The position numbers were made by a program, and so were the translations under genes. 64,000 bases of DNA from PALSA-1444 sp964291045 (GTDB lineage: Bacteria; Chlamydiota; Chlamydiia; Chlamydiales; Rhabdochlamydiaceae): assembly GCF_964291045.1 (NCBI RefSeq), contig NZ_OZ197277.1:1240001-1304000 (forward strand), written 5' to 3'. Of the stretch, positions 55,301 to 63,955 are shown one piece after another. The notes below the pieces were generated by a model that worked only from the letters and a program-made list of their open reading frames with translations, ran no database searches and had not been told where the DNA came from. Within the stretch, counting starts at the first letter, position 1; the number at the start of each line of letters is the position of its first letter.

Positions 55301-55981
55301 CTTAGAAAGATTAAGATCTTGTCCTACTTCTAGATCTTCAGGAAGATCTGTCAGTTTTGTACACTCATGAAGATTAAGACTTCTCTTTACTTTAAGCCCC
55401 TTTGGTAGACTAGCAAGAGCTTTACACTCCGCAAGATTAAGATCTTGTCCTACTTCTAGATCTTCGGGAAGATCTGTCAGCTTTGTACACTGAGAGAGAT
55501 TAAGACTTCCCTTTACTTTAAGCCCCTTAGGTACAGCAGTAAGAGCTTTACACTTAGAAAGATTAAGATCTTGTCCTACTTCTAGATCTTCGGGAAGATA
55601 GGTCAGTCCTGTACACCCAGAGAGGTTAAGACTCCCCTTTACTTTAAGCCCCTTTGGTAGGACAGTAAGAGCTTTACACCCAGAGAGGTTAAGATCTTTT
55701 TCTACTTCTAAATCTTCAGGTAATGGGATTAGAGATATATCACGAAAACAAAGTGAACCTTGTATCTTAACATTTTTGGATTGTAAAAGGGCAAAAGCCT
55801 GAGTATTAGAAGAATCAATGGTTACATCACCTTTAATCACAATATCATGAGAAATACCTTCCAAACTTGTGAGCTGATGTAACTCTTCTGCTAAAAAGGC
55901 TTGCCTAAACTCTATATCATGAAAATTGAGTGGAGGATTAAGAGGTGAAAAGCGGGGATACCCGGCACTTGAAATATGCAT
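52334..55981 (-). CDS. Second LRR protein with NEL-type E3 ubiquitin ligase domain
   Basis: A 1215-aa paralogue of the protein at 152-3619. LRRs span roughly residues 75-850 in 42-residue double units (L-P-E-D-L-E-V-G-Q-D-L-N-L then P-K-G-L-K-V-K-G), many nearly identical in DNA. The NEL-like domain follows with catalytic-Cys candidate Cys997 in S-S-C-D-D-R-V, then F-V-D-E-V-E-V-H-M-A-F and W-D-P-W. The start has TAAGGA upstream, in a leader similar to that of the first paralogue. It lies among insertion sequences, so horizontal gain or local duplication is likely. No secretion signal is visible, as expected for type III substrates. The IpaH/SspH resemblance is by motif; the target is unknown. 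Confidence 0.82.
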   Translation of the reverse strand: MHISSAGYPRFSPLNPPLNFHDIEFRQAFLAEELHQLTSLEGISHDIVIKGDVTIDSSNTQAFALLQSKNVKIQGSLCFRDISLIPLPEDLEVEKDLNLSGCKALTVLPKGLKVKGSLNLSGCTGLTYLPEDLEVGQDLNLSKCKALTAVPKGLKVKGSLNLSQCTKLTDLPEDLEVGQDLNLAECKALASLPKGLKVKRSLNLHECTKLTDLPEDLEVGQDLNLSKCKALINLPKGLKVKGDFNLSGCMGLTYLPKNLEVGEDLNLSECKALTSLLKGLKVKGSLNLRKCTKLTDLPEDLEVGQDLNLAECKALTSVPKGLKVKGSLNLRKCTKLTDLPEDLEVGQDLNLAECKALASLPKGLKVKRSLNLRECTKLTDLPEDLEVGQDLNLAEYKALASLPKGLKVKKSLNLRECTKLTDLPEDLEVGQDLNLSGCAALTALPKGLKVKGDFNLSKCIGLIDLPENLEVGKNFNLSRCAALTALPKGLKVNRDFNLRDCTKLTHFPSDLEVGKDLNLTRCAALTTLPKGLKVKGDLNLSYCIGLTDLPEDLEVGQDLNLSKCKALTAVPKGLKVKRNLNLSECIVLIDLPEDLEVEKDLNLSRCVALTTLPKGLKVKGDLNLSYCIGLTDLPEDLEVGQDLNLSRCEALTAVPKGLKVKRNLNLSECIVLIDLPEDLEVEKDLNLSSCVALTAVPKGLKVKGDLDLSYCIGLTDLPEDLEVGQDLNLSKCKALTAVPKGLKVKRNLNLYECMGLTYLPENLEVGEDLNLSGCKALTAVPKRLKIKGNLNLSYCTGLTHLPEDLEIGNNLNLSHCIALTALSPTLKLGGNLDLSDCTYLTSLPNWITTLGSCSNGEERTVYLTGCGLSPAVMRRLEEDTVNIEGMQFHFSIGAADDYIIEFSTLLPAIQFWQEEAGGEFLDPETVCHKLHQNLTEVQDHENLLTFLIRLTGTEDYYNSSTRSALAVRVLTMLQLMETDETFCHHAAFLIHQGLSSCDDRVMTTLDDIGFYQKLCHLERPSITEEELKIAGRGFFLLEKLNQNIRKYIKTLRFVDEVEVHMAFHTRLQEMLHLPIETKNMLFRRYVDISDEKIDRVGEEVLQEETEAELSAFLATWDPWIRYQRRVSIMQWDLLPNIERALCSTDICPYLQDAPIKPILYRGTLYDYEAFIRRYIEKGVDLYGEKVALHQLFRIHIPQALPPSLESSEEKRQDED

Positions 55982-56167
55982 AAAAATCCTTATTTTTTAA
56001 TGAATTCCTCTTTTTAATCACGGTTTTGGTTGGAAGTGGAAATTCAGAAAAAGAATAAGCAAAAGGGGCGTGAATTGAGGATACTAAACTCTCTCATAAG
56101 AGCTTTTTTTTGTAAATATAGTTTTTCTTGCATAGAATCATTGGGTAATGAGGAGGTTGTACTTAGA

Positions 56168-56807
56168 CTGGGTGTGTTGCGCTAATCTATTCATAAGTCA
56201 GAAAAGGAATAGGGAAAATTTTTATTGATTAAAGAAGAAGCAGGGAGATTAGACTTTTTATCATCACACAAAAAGGAGATCCCATACAATCACGACGTAG
56301 CTAGGCAAAGCATAAATTCTTTCTCTTCCTAAAAACCTTGTTAGACATAGGCAATTGTATTAGATTCTACAGGATTAAAAATGTAGGGAGCAAAGAGAGT
56401 GGCAAAGCTTCTAAATATGGAAGAAAATCTAAGTGGAATAAGCTCCATATAGTAATGGATTTAAAGACACAAGATATTATCTTAGCTGAAGTGAGAGATG
56501 AGTATGAACTTGGATACTGCTCATTTTGAAAAAGCACTTAAAAAAGATGGTAGCGAGAAGGAGAGAGCTCTCATAAATGGCATCGCTGACAGTGAAAAAT
56601 GCAGCCCCAAGCAAAGAAGTATAATAAGGAGCTTCTTACTCTCCTCTAGACAAGGAGCGATTATTCATGATGAACCTGTGCAGAAAAAAAGAAATGAAGC
56701 TGCTGGCATCATCAAGGGATTAGGAAATGATCTAGAAGCTAGACCATTATGGGGAAAATTGACGAGATATAGTCAAAGATCTTGGTAGAAAGTATGATAT
56801 CTGGATG
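56168..56807 (+). mobile_element. Truncated second IS5-like copy
   Basis: The left end CTGGGTGTGTTGCGCTAAT resembles the terminal repeat at 51142, and the following ~100 bp and transposase pieces (S-K-W-N-K-L-H-I-V-M-D at ~56431) align with that element. It is shorter by an internal deletion after about 56300. The right end is missing where an ISAs1-type element begins at 56808. Confidence 0.8.
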
Positions 56808-58105
56808 CCAGGGCGCTTTAACTAAAATATTTTGATAGTAGATGGCATACATGGCATACTAGATCCTCACACGGAGGAACTCACGGCACGGCGTCAGCCC
56901 ATTGATACTAAAATTCTAGAAGCTAGCAAGACATTTGATGCTCATCTATTTGCAAGTACTGTTAAAGGCTCATTTGCAGATTTCCCAGATTATAGGCGTA
57001 ACCAACAGAGAGTTTTATACCCTATTTGGTATCTATCTCTTGTCGTTCTGTGTGGATTCTTTTGTGGCTGTAATACAATTGAAGAAATTGCTGAGTATGC
57101 TTACCATCAACAAGAGTGGTTTTTATCTATTCTTGGAGAAAATGTCTCCTCACCTTCTCATGGAACTTTATGATGGTTTTTAGTTAAAACTCCTCCTAGA
57201 GCCCTAAAGAGTTATTTGCAAAAATGGTTTAGTAAAATTCTCAGGTTCCTTACAAGATCAACTGCTTGCACTGGATGGTAAAAGATTAAAGGGAGCAAGT
57301 TTTTTAGGTGACATTACCCATGTCGTAGAGTTATTTGCTGCTGAGGATAGGCTCTGTCTTGCTGTAGAGAGAGTTCCAGATAAAACAGTAGAAAAGACCA
57401 CATTACCGATCATTTTAGAGCAAGTTGATGTAAAGGGCGCAATTATCTCTGGAGACGCGCATTTCACTGTGCCAGAAACAGCTGAGAAAATCATCGATGC
57501 AAAAGCAGATTACTTACTGGCTGTAAAAAACAACCAACCATCTCTTTATGCTGAACTGGAGAATTTTTTCGATCAAGCTCATGCAGTAGAATGGGAAGGA
57601 GTGTCACACCTATTTTACCAAGAGTTAGATAAAGGGCATGGACGAATTGAATCTAGGGAAGTCAGGGTTATAGAAGAGTTAGACTGGCTCCCTCAGGCAA
57701 GTAAATGGATAAAGCTAGCTTGTTTGATTGAAATCAGGTCAAAGAGAGAGAAAAGTGGCCCAGATGAAGGAGAGTTATCCAGACGATTTTATCTCTCTAG
57801 CTACCAAGCACCAGCGAAAGATTTTGGAAAATGGATCCAGCAACATTGGAGTATTGAAAATCAATGCTACTTAATAGCAGATGTGATTTTTGAGGAAGAT
57901 GATAACTTAATGGATAGTGGAAATAGTGCGGAGAACCTAGAACTGTTTAGAAGATTAGCGATGAATATGGCAGCCGTTGCTGATCCAGAAAGAGGCCTTG
58001 CTTCAGTGAGAAGGGCAGCTCGTTTTGGAACCGGCTATCTGAAGGGATTTTTGGCAACGATTTTCTGTAGCAAAGTGTCAAGTAATTCTAATTAAAGGGC
58101 CCTGG
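56808..58105 (+). mobile_element. ISAs1-family element, inactive
   Basis: Ends CCAGGGCGCTTTAAC (from 56808) and, reversed, CCAGGGCCCTTTAAT (to 58105) are inverted repeats. The ~1.3-kb size fits ISAs1. It sits inside the IS5-like remnant, so it arrived later. No clean target duplication was found. Confidence 0.8.
56832..58095 (+). pseudogene. ISAs1-type transposase with stop and frameshift
   Basis: The first part has F-A-D-F-P-D-Y-R-R-N-Q and C-G-C-N-T-I-E-E-I-A-E. It is interrupted by a TGA at 57171-57173 and a one-base shift near 57235. Thereafter a single frame runs A-L-D-G-K-R-L-K-G through V-K-N-N-Q-P-S-L-Y and the H-W-S-I-E-N-Q-C-Y block to the stop. Family motifs are clear, but the protein is broken. 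Confidence 0.88.
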
Positions 58106-58198
58106 ATGGATTGCTTATCGCCATTCATGAAATATATCAAGAGTTATTTCGTAAAGGGATGCAGACTATGGAGTCAAAAGTATCTAAGTACATAAATA
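58106..58198 (+). pseudogene. Duplicated gene fragment, second copy
   Basis: This matches 50588-50680 with a one-base difference that keeps the frame Q-E-L-F-R-K-G-M-Q-T-M open. The continuing homology resumes at 59676 after an insertion element, so it was one segment with the leader of the tandem family. Confidence 0.6.
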
Positions 58199-59675
58199 GT
58201 CGGCCCTGATTTACTCGTTTAAGGATTAAAATATCCTCATTTATTTTTAGGCATATCTTTGGTCAGCTTTAAATTGTAGGTGATCATTCCATAGTTTTAG
58301 GGTCCATAACTGTAAAAGAGCATAAAAAATCCTTAGCTTTCTAAGGATTATTCTAAAATTATGTCCTATTGCAGAGAGGCTTGCTTGCATTTGGTCACCA
58401 AGGATTCCTTTGAGATAACACCTGCCTAATTTACAATCTTGCTTCATGTGTCCTATCCACGGCTCTATAGCTTGCCTTCTCTTAAGTACCTTCTTAAGGG
58501 AGCGAGGTAGCTTTTTTGTCCTACTTATCAACACTTCTGCATCATCCACATCATGCTTTCTAAATCCTAGATCAACTAAAATACGCCTAATGGTAGCAGA
58601 GCTATTTTCTTCCCCATTTTTCTTGGCAGCTTTAAGTAGATGGCCATTATAAGGGGCTGCGGGGTATGCTTTTGAACTTAAGATAATCCCTTTTTTCTCT
58701 GTAAGAAGAATACACACTTTACACCCAAACTCATAAGGCTTAGCCACTTTACCTTTAGCAATACAAGATACATGAGGTTCATGACAACTATAGATTTTAG
58801 ATGTATCATTCCGCTCCTGAAGGACAAGTCTTGTTCCAATTGCAACTTCTTTAAAAAGATCTCTAGGACAAGTTTCTAAAATAGGATCTAGCTCTTGTAA
58901 CACCTTTCTCACATATGTTCTTAAACGCCCTAAGCATGTTGCTGCTCTTCTATACCTTTTGCAATGTCTCCATTTTTGGTACTCAAAAAGAGCTTTTTTA
59001 GCAACCCGAAGATAGGTCCGTTTTAAAGGAATATGGGCTTTATGAACTTCCTTTACAATCCTCTCTAAGCTACGTTTAAGCAATTTAGCATCAACGGGAT
59101 AGCTAATGGCTTTAGGCATTACAGTTGTATCCGTAATTGCTTGATTTAGCTCTGCAGGAGCGATTGTTTTAGTGCTCACAGCTACTGAAATAGAAAGCTT
59201 AAGAATTTTTTCTAATCCTTCAGGGCCTAGCCTCTGACGCCATCTAGTCAGTGTTGTAGGATGGATAGGAAAATCTTGCTGAAAAAAATCATACCCACAA
59301 AAAAATTGCCAGTATACATTTTCTACCCATGTTGATACCACGCTTTCATCAGAGAAGTTGTAGGTATTTTGCAAAATCAAAATACCTACAACAACTCTTG
59401 TAGGAACAGGCGGGCGGCTAACTCCTACTGTAAAATACTCTGCACACTCTTCTTCAATTGTTTGCCAAGGGATGGAAGCTGCTAGTTTACAAAGCTCGTG
59501 ATTAGGATTGATCATCTGGCTTAATCTAGTTTTAAAAAGCTGATCTTGGTTTTGAACAAGCGATTTTGGCTTCATCGATTTTCCCTATTTTAAACTAACA
59601 ATTATAAAAAATAGGCCTATCTTCTGCATCTTATTTTGATTTTTCTATAGAGAAATAGACTAAATCAGGGCCGAC
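58199..59675 (-). mobile_element. Intact IS1182/IS5-type element with target duplication
   Basis: Ends GTCGGCCCTGATTTA (58199) and its complement (to 59675) form 15-bp perfect inverted repeats. The flanking 6 bp TAAATA occur on both sides (58193-58198, 59676-59681), and the uninterrupted copy at 50674 shows one. The single transposase gene is intact, so this insertion is recent. Confidence 0.92.
58247..59575 (-). CDS. Intact transposase (DUF772-type, IS1182/IS5-like)
   Basis: A 442-aa protein beginning M-K-P-K-S-L-V-Q-N-Q-D-Q-L-F with N-terminal I-N-P-N-H-E-L-C-K-L-A typical of InsH/DUF772 transposases. The motif T-T-L-T-R-W-R-Q-R-L-G is followed by an A-I-T-D-T-T-V segment (first catalytic Asp) and A-I-E-P-W-I-G-H-M-K (last acidic residue) near residue 365. 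No frame break is present. It carries out cut-and-paste transposition of the surrounding element. The exact ISfinder family needs a search. Confidence 0.88.
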   Translation of the reverse strand: MKPKSLVQNQDQLFKTRLSQMINPNHELCKLAASIPWQTIEEECAEYFTVGVSRPPVPTRVVVGILILQNTYNFSDESVVSTWVENVYWQFFCGYDFFQQDFPIHPTTLTRWRQRLGPEGLEKILKLSISVAVSTKTIAPAELNQAITDTTVMPKAISYPVDAKLLKRSLERIVKEVHKAHIPLKRTYLRVAKKALFEYQKWRHCKRYRRAATCLGRLRTYVRKVLQELDPILETCPRDLFKEVAIGTRLVLQERNDTSKIYSCHEPHVSCIAKGKVAKPYEFGCKVCILLTEKKGIILSSKAYPAAPYNGHLLKAAKKNGEENSSATIRRILVDLGFRKHDVDDAEVLISRTKKLPRSLKKVLKRRQAIEPWIGHMKQDCKLGRCYLKGILGDQMQASLSAIGHNFRIILRKLRIFYALLQLWTLKLWNDHLQFKADQRYA

Positions 59676-59733
59676 TAAATACTCTCCATAGCATAGAAAT
59701 CCCCCTCCTTCTTCTTTATCCATTATAACTCTC

Positions 59734-60414
59734 CTAGAGCTGGGGGTGCTTTTTTTGAGGGGTATGTAGTGGATTCTTAAAGCCCTGAGTATGATTTGCA
59801 ACTTGGGGTGTTTTTGAGACTGTCTTAGCCACTTTTTTACTTAAGGTTAATTTTTGCATCTTTTCTGTTGATTGCTCTACCTTTTCTTCTAAAGAAGGCA
59901 CTTCAGGCTGAGCTGGTAAGACTACTTTAGTTTTTTTACACGCTAAGTACACCGCTTCGCTTTTTTCAACAATGGATCTTGCAAGATCATCAACGAAAAA
60001 TTTTACTGAATTAATGCCCCTCGCCTCTGCCTCTTTACTCCTTTCCATATCGGCGATCATGATTTGCATTTCTCGTTCATCTTGTCCCAGTACTTCAGAC
60101 GCTGGATCAATGTAATCCTCAGCATCTTTCCAATAGTACCCACTATACAATAGCCGTGTCTTACATACGGTTTCTTTAAACACACGGGTAAAAAAACCAG
60201 GATTTTTCTCTAGCTCATCAAGCTTGAGATATCGAATATTTTTATCTCTCATCTCCTGTGTTCTATACTCATGAGGAACTTCCATACCGCGTCTAGTAAA
60301 CTGCTCAATAAGCCTGGGGGCAAGAATTTCCACTCTTTCTTTGCCTTCATTATCGGTATGCATCTTGATCCATACTTCAAATGTAGTTGGATTAATTAAA
60401 ACCCTACATGTCAT
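59734..60414 (-). CDS. Tandem family copy 4 (unrecognised, 226 aa)
   Basis: It opens M-T-C-R-V-L-I-N-P-T-T-F-E-V-W and shares the conserved G-K-E-R-V-E-I-L-A-P, G-Y-Y-W-K-D-A-E-D-Y-I and K-F-F-V-D-D-L-A-R-S-I-V-E-K-S-E-A blocks with its neighbours. The N-terminal half is nearly identical to copy 3 at 60432. The C-terminus differs (ends H-P-Q-L) and matches the truncated fifth copy at 50733 instead. The Lys/Thr/Gln-rich tail looks disordered. No signal, membrane helix or catalytic motif is evident. Confidence 0.75.
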   Translation of the reverse strand: MTCRVLINPTTFEVWIKMHTDNEGKERVEILAPRLIEQFTRRGMEVPHEYRTQEMRDKNIRYLKLDELEKNPGFFTRVFKETVCKTRLLYSGYYWKDAEDYIDPASEVLGQDEREMQIMIADMERSKEAEARGINSVKFFVDDLARSIVEKSEAVYLACKKTKVVLPAQPEVPSLEEKVEQSTEKMQKLTLSKKVAKTVSKTPQVANHTQGFKNPLHTPQKKHPQL

Positions 60415-60431
60415 AGAAATTTCCTTATTCT

Positions 60432-61130
60432 TTATATCTTATAATGACCAAGAGCTGCGGTTGTTTTCTTTGAGGAGGCATGTAGTTGATTCTTGAAGCT
60501 CGTGGTATGATTTGCAACTTGGTGTGTTTTTGAGGCCGTCTTAGCCACTCTTTTACTCAAGGTTAATTTTTGCATCTCTTCTGTTGATTGCTCTACCTCT
60601 ACTTCTAAAGAAGGTACTTCAGGTTGAACCGGTGAGACTAATTTAGTTTTTTTACACGCTAAGTATACCGCTTCGCTTTTTTCAACAATTGATCTTGCAA
60701 GATCATCAACGAAAAATTTTATAGGATTGACACCACTCGCCTCTGCCTCTTTACGCCGCTCCATATCGGCAATCGTGATTTGCATTTTTCGTTCACGTTG
60801 TCCAAGTGCTTCAGAAGCTGGATCAATGTAATCCTCAGCATCTTTCCAATAGTATCCACTATACAATAGCCGTGTCTTACATACGGTTTCTTTAAACACA
60901 CGGGTAAAAAAACCAGGATTTTTCTCTAGCTCATCAAGCTTGAGATATCGAATATTTTTATCTCTCATCTCCTGTGTTCTATACTCATGAGGAACTTCCA
61001 TACCGCGTCTAGTAAACTGCTCAATAAGCCTGGGGGCAAGAATTTCCACTCTTTCTTTGCCTTGATCATCCGTATGCATCTTGATCCATACTTCAAATGT
61101 ATCTGGACAGATTAACACCCTACACGCCAT
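60432..61130 (-). CDS. Tandem family copy 3 (unrecognised, 232 aa)
   Basis: The N-terminus M-A-C-R-V-L-I-C-P-D-T-F-E-V-W leads to G-K-E-R-V-E-I-L-A-P-R-L-I, the F-T-R-R-G-M-E-V-P variable segment and the shared W-K-D-A-E-D-Y-I-D-P-A block. The C-terminus is Lys-rich and ends L-G-H-Y-K-I. The leader AAGGAAATTTCT is clear. Function unknown. Confidence 0.75.
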   Translation of the reverse strand: MACRVLICPDTFEVWIKMHTDDQGKERVEILAPRLIEQFTRRGMEVPHEYRTQEMRDKNIRYLKLDELEKNPGFFTRVFKETVCKTRLLYSGYYWKDAEDYIDPASEALGQRERKMQITIADMERRKEAEASGVNPIKFFVDDLARSIVEKSEAVYLACKKTKLVSPVQPEVPSLEVEVEQSTEEMQKLTLSKRVAKTASKTHQVANHTTSFKNQLHASSKKTTAALGHYKI

Positions 61131-61147
61131 AGAAATTTCCTTATTCT

Positions 61148-61846
61148 TTACACCTTATAATGACCAAGAGCTGTGGTTGTTTTCTTTGAGGAGGCATGTA
61201 GTTGATTCTTGAAGCTCGTGTTATGATTTGCAACTTGGTGTGTTTTTGAAGCCGTCTTAGCTACTCTTTTACTCAAGGTTAATTTTTGCATCTCTTCTGT
61301 TGATTACTCTACCTCTACTTCTAAAGAAGGTACTTCAGGCTGAGCCGGGGAAGGTAATTTAGTTTTTTTACATGCCAAGTACACCGCTTCGCTTTTTTCA
61401 ACAATGGATCTTGCAAGATCATCAACGAAAAATTTTACTGGATTGATACCCTTTGCTTCTGCCTCTTTACGCCGCTCCATATCGGCAATCATGATTTGCA
61501 TTTTTCGTTCACGTTGTCCAAGTGCTTCAGAAGCTGGATCAATGTAATCCTCAGCATCTTTCCAATAGTATCCACATTGTAATAATTGTGTTTTACACAC
61601 CGTCTCTTTAAATACATGGGTAAACAAATCCGGATTTTTCTCTAACTCATCAAGCTTAAGATTATAAATACCTTGGTCCCTCATCTCCTGAGTAGCATAG
61701 TATTGGGGAACTCTCATTCCAAATTTAGTAAATCGATTGATAAGTCTGGGCGCAAGAATTTCTACTCTTTCTTTGCCTTGATCATCCGTATGCATCTTGA
61801 TCCATGCTTCAAATGTATCTGGACAGATTAACACCCTACATGTCAT
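61148..61846 (-). pseudogene. Tandem family copy 2, truncated by a nonsense change
   Basis: The frame from 61846 stops at 61304-61306 (TAA) after 180 residues, where the neighbours have CAA in E-Q-S-T-E-E. The remaining ~50 codons continue in frame to the usual end L-G-H-Y-K-V at 61148. The variable segment is distinct (F-T-K-F-G-M-R-V-P-Q-Y-Y). The truncated protein keeps all conserved blocks except the basic tail, so partial function is possible. Confidence 0.8.
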
Positions 61847-61863
61847 AGAAATTTCCTTATTCT

Positions 61864-62562
61864 TTACACCTTATAATGACCAAGAGCTGTGGTTGTTTTC
61901 TTTGAAGATAGCTGGAGTTGATTCTTAAAATTTGTGGTATGATTTGCAACTTGGTGTGTTTTTGAGGCTGTTTTAGCCACTCTTTTACTCAAGGTTAATT
62001 TTTGCATTTCTTCTGTTGATTGCTCTACCTCTACTTCTAAAGAAGGTGCTTCAGGTTGAGCCTGAGAAGGTAATTTAGTTTTTTTACATGCTAAGTATAC
62101 CGCTTCACTTTTTTCAACAATGGATCTTGCAAGATCATCAACAAAAAATTTTGTAGGATTGACGCCCCTCGCCTCCGCCTCTTTACGCCGCTCCATATCG
62201 GCAGTCATAATTTGCATTTCTCGTTCATCTTGTTCTAGCGCTTCAGAAGCTGGATTAATGTAATCCTCAGCATCTTTCCAATAGTATCCACATTGTAATA
62301 ATTGTGTTTTACACACCGTTGCTTTAAACACGCGGGTAAAAAAATCAGGATCCTTTTCTAAATCATCAAGCGTGAGATATTCGGTATTGATATACTTCGC
62401 CACTTGCTCCCCACGGTAAGGAGGAATTTTCAATCCCCATTGGTTAAATCGATGGATCAGTTTAGGCGCAAGAATTTCTACCCTTTCTTTGCCGTGATCA
62501 TCCGTATGCATCTTGATCCATGCTTCAAACGTAGTTGGATTAATTAATACTCTACATGTCAT
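61864..62562 (-). CDS. Tandem family copy 1 (unrecognised, 232 aa)
   Basis: The first unit of the array starts M-T-C-R-V-L-I-N-P-T-T-F-E-A-W with TAAGGAGG upstream. The segment F-N-Q-W-G-L-K-I-P-P-Y-R-G-E-Q differs from the other copies, while G-K-E-R-V-E-I-L-A-P, G-Y-Y-W-K-D-A-E-D-Y-I and E-K-S-E-A-V-Y-L-A-C-K-K-T-K are kept. A predicted helix of charged residues (M-E-R-R-K-E-A-E-A) precedes the last block. The Ser/Thr/Lys tail looks disordered. No known family is recognised. Confidence 0.75.
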   Translation of the reverse strand: MTCRVLINPTTFEAWIKMHTDDHGKERVEILAPKLIHRFNQWGLKIPPYRGEQVAKYINTEYLTLDDLEKDPDFFTRVFKATVCKTQLLQCGYYWKDAEDYINPASEALEQDEREMQIMTADMERRKEAEARGVNPTKFFVDDLARSIVEKSEAVYLACKKTKLPSQAQPEAPSLEVEVEQSTEEMQKLTLSKRVAKTASKTHQVANHTTNFKNQLQLSSKKTTTALGHYKV

Positions 62563-62740
62563 AAGAACCTCCTTACCCGATATAGTTGATTCTATAATAG
62601 AAATTAAATAACATCAAATTAAATGATATTAAAAATATTCTAAAAAATATATTTTTAATACAAAAAAATGCAATAAATTGAATACGATTATCTCGATTAA
62701 CAAGGATATATCCGTAACCATATAGGTACGGATATCTCTG
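62563..62740. other. AT-rich intergenic region upstream of the array
   Basis: About 180 bp of very AT-rich DNA separates the kinase-like gene from the array. A promoter for the array presumably lies here. No defined box or terminator was identified. Confidence 0.35.
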
Positions 62741-63955
62741 CTATAAATCGAAAATACGCATCTCATTTTGAATAGTGCTAACTGTTACAGAAAGATCGTT
62801 GGTATTTCTGAGCTTAGCCCCCACGTTTTCAATCCAACCTAACATCTGTTCATCCGATGCGTGATCAAAATCATATTTGGTAGATTGATCTAATTTATCT
62901 TTACTATTAAAACACTCTTTAAGGATCTTTATATATTCATTACAATATTTTTCTGAATAAAGAACCTTTATTGATTCATCAAAATCTCTTAGTTTTATCT
63001 CTCTCGATAACTCCTTAATTATCTCTATCTCATCCATTGTATAGGAATCTTTTTTGTATTTTAAACTCTTCTCATGATCAATCCCATAGCAGGTATAGGT
63101 ATCTCCTTCTTTCTTGTATAAAATATTTGAAAAATTTCGATCATGGTTAATAAAAAGAAGATCAAAGATCAATAATTTTCTCAGCGCAGGGAGGAGTGAA
63201 TGTACCTCTTCTTCTGGAATCTGATCAAAATTTATGGTATCTGAAATAAATGGTTGAATCGTTCCTGATACCCCTCTAAATCGAATGGAAAATACTGCAG
63301 GGATAGGAAACTGCTCATGGAAATTCATTTTAAACGCATAGTGCTCACAATCTCTAATATCAGTTTCATTAAAATCTTCCTCAAGAGTTGCAGGTTTAAA
63401 GACCCACTCAGGAGCAAACTCTTGTGTCCTTAAGATAAAAACAGGATGTTGATTACTGACTGAAAACCAGTCGTTAGCTGTATACAAAGGGCAATGATTA
63501 ACTTTATCCATCAACTTTTCATCATTTTGATTCTTAAAAAATTTTATAAGAGGAAAAAATTTGATCTTTTTTTGCTTTTGTATTTCTCGCATTTCATCGG
63601 TATATTGCCTGGCTTGTGTCATTATCTTAACAAAATCCCTCTCCTGAGGAAGAGCCTTTAAGCAATCAGCTAAAGAATGAATCACTAAAGCTGCATGAGG
63701 CCGAATGAATGACATCTCTTGTTGAAGATGCACTTGACTGAATGGATCAAGCTCGGAATGAAATAGACAGGCATGCGCCTCTTGAATAAATTCCTCTGTT
63801 AAGACCTTATTTTCAATATGCTCTTGTAACGCCTCAAATACGAAAATTGCTATCTTTTCTACAGAAAGATCTTCAGGAATGGGAAGTGAGATGAGCTTTT
63901 CAAGACGTCTTATCATTTCTTGGCTTAAAGCTTGTGATCCTTTTACAAGAGCCAT
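62741..63955 (-). CDS. PI4K/HipA-like kinase-fold protein, 5' end may lie beyond the window
   Basis: The C-terminal half shows atypical-kinase signatures: W-V-F-K-P-A with a likely ATP-binding Lys187, F-D-L-L-F-I-N-H-D-R-N-F-S-N (residues 264-277) as catalytic loop, and G-I-D-H-E as the metal-binding DFG-like motif (Asp293). This order occurs in PI3/4-kinase, actin-fragmin-kinase and HipA-type proteins. The N-terminal 160 residues are helical and unrecognised. ATG 63955 has no strong ribosome site, and the frame stays open to position 64000, so the true start may be outside the window. A host-directed phosphotransferase is likely but unproven. Confidence 0.75.
   Translation of the reverse strand: MALVKGSQALSQEMIRRLEKLISLPIPEDLSVEKIAIFVFEALQEHIENKVLTEEFIQEAHACLFHSELDPFSQVHLQQEMSFIRPHAALVIHSLADCLKALPQERDFVKIMTQARQYTDEMREIQKQKKIKFFPLIKFFKNQNDEKLMDKVNHCPLYTANDWFSVSNQHPVFILRTQEFAPEWVFKPATLEEDFNETDIRDCEHYAFKMNFHEQFPIPAVFSIRFRGVSGTIQPFISDTINFDQIPEEEVHSLLPALRKLLIFDLLFINHDRNFSNILYKKEGDTYTCYGIDHEKSLKYKKDSYTMDEIEIIKELSREIKLRDFDESIKVLYSEKYCNEYIKILKECFNSKDKLDQSTKYDFDHASDEQMLGWIENVGAKLRNTNDLSVTVSTIQNEMRIFDL

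Larger units (their letters stand above)
59734..62562 (-). repeat. Four-unit tandem gene array, exact 716-bp period
   Basis: Start codons at 62562, 61846, 61130 and 60414 are each 716 bp apart. The units keep a TAAGGA-like site (AAGGAAATTTCT before the ATG), 17-nt intergenic spacing and conserved ends, with a variable segment near residues 37-62. Unit identity differs along the gene, which suggests recombination between copies. Confidence 0.9.
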
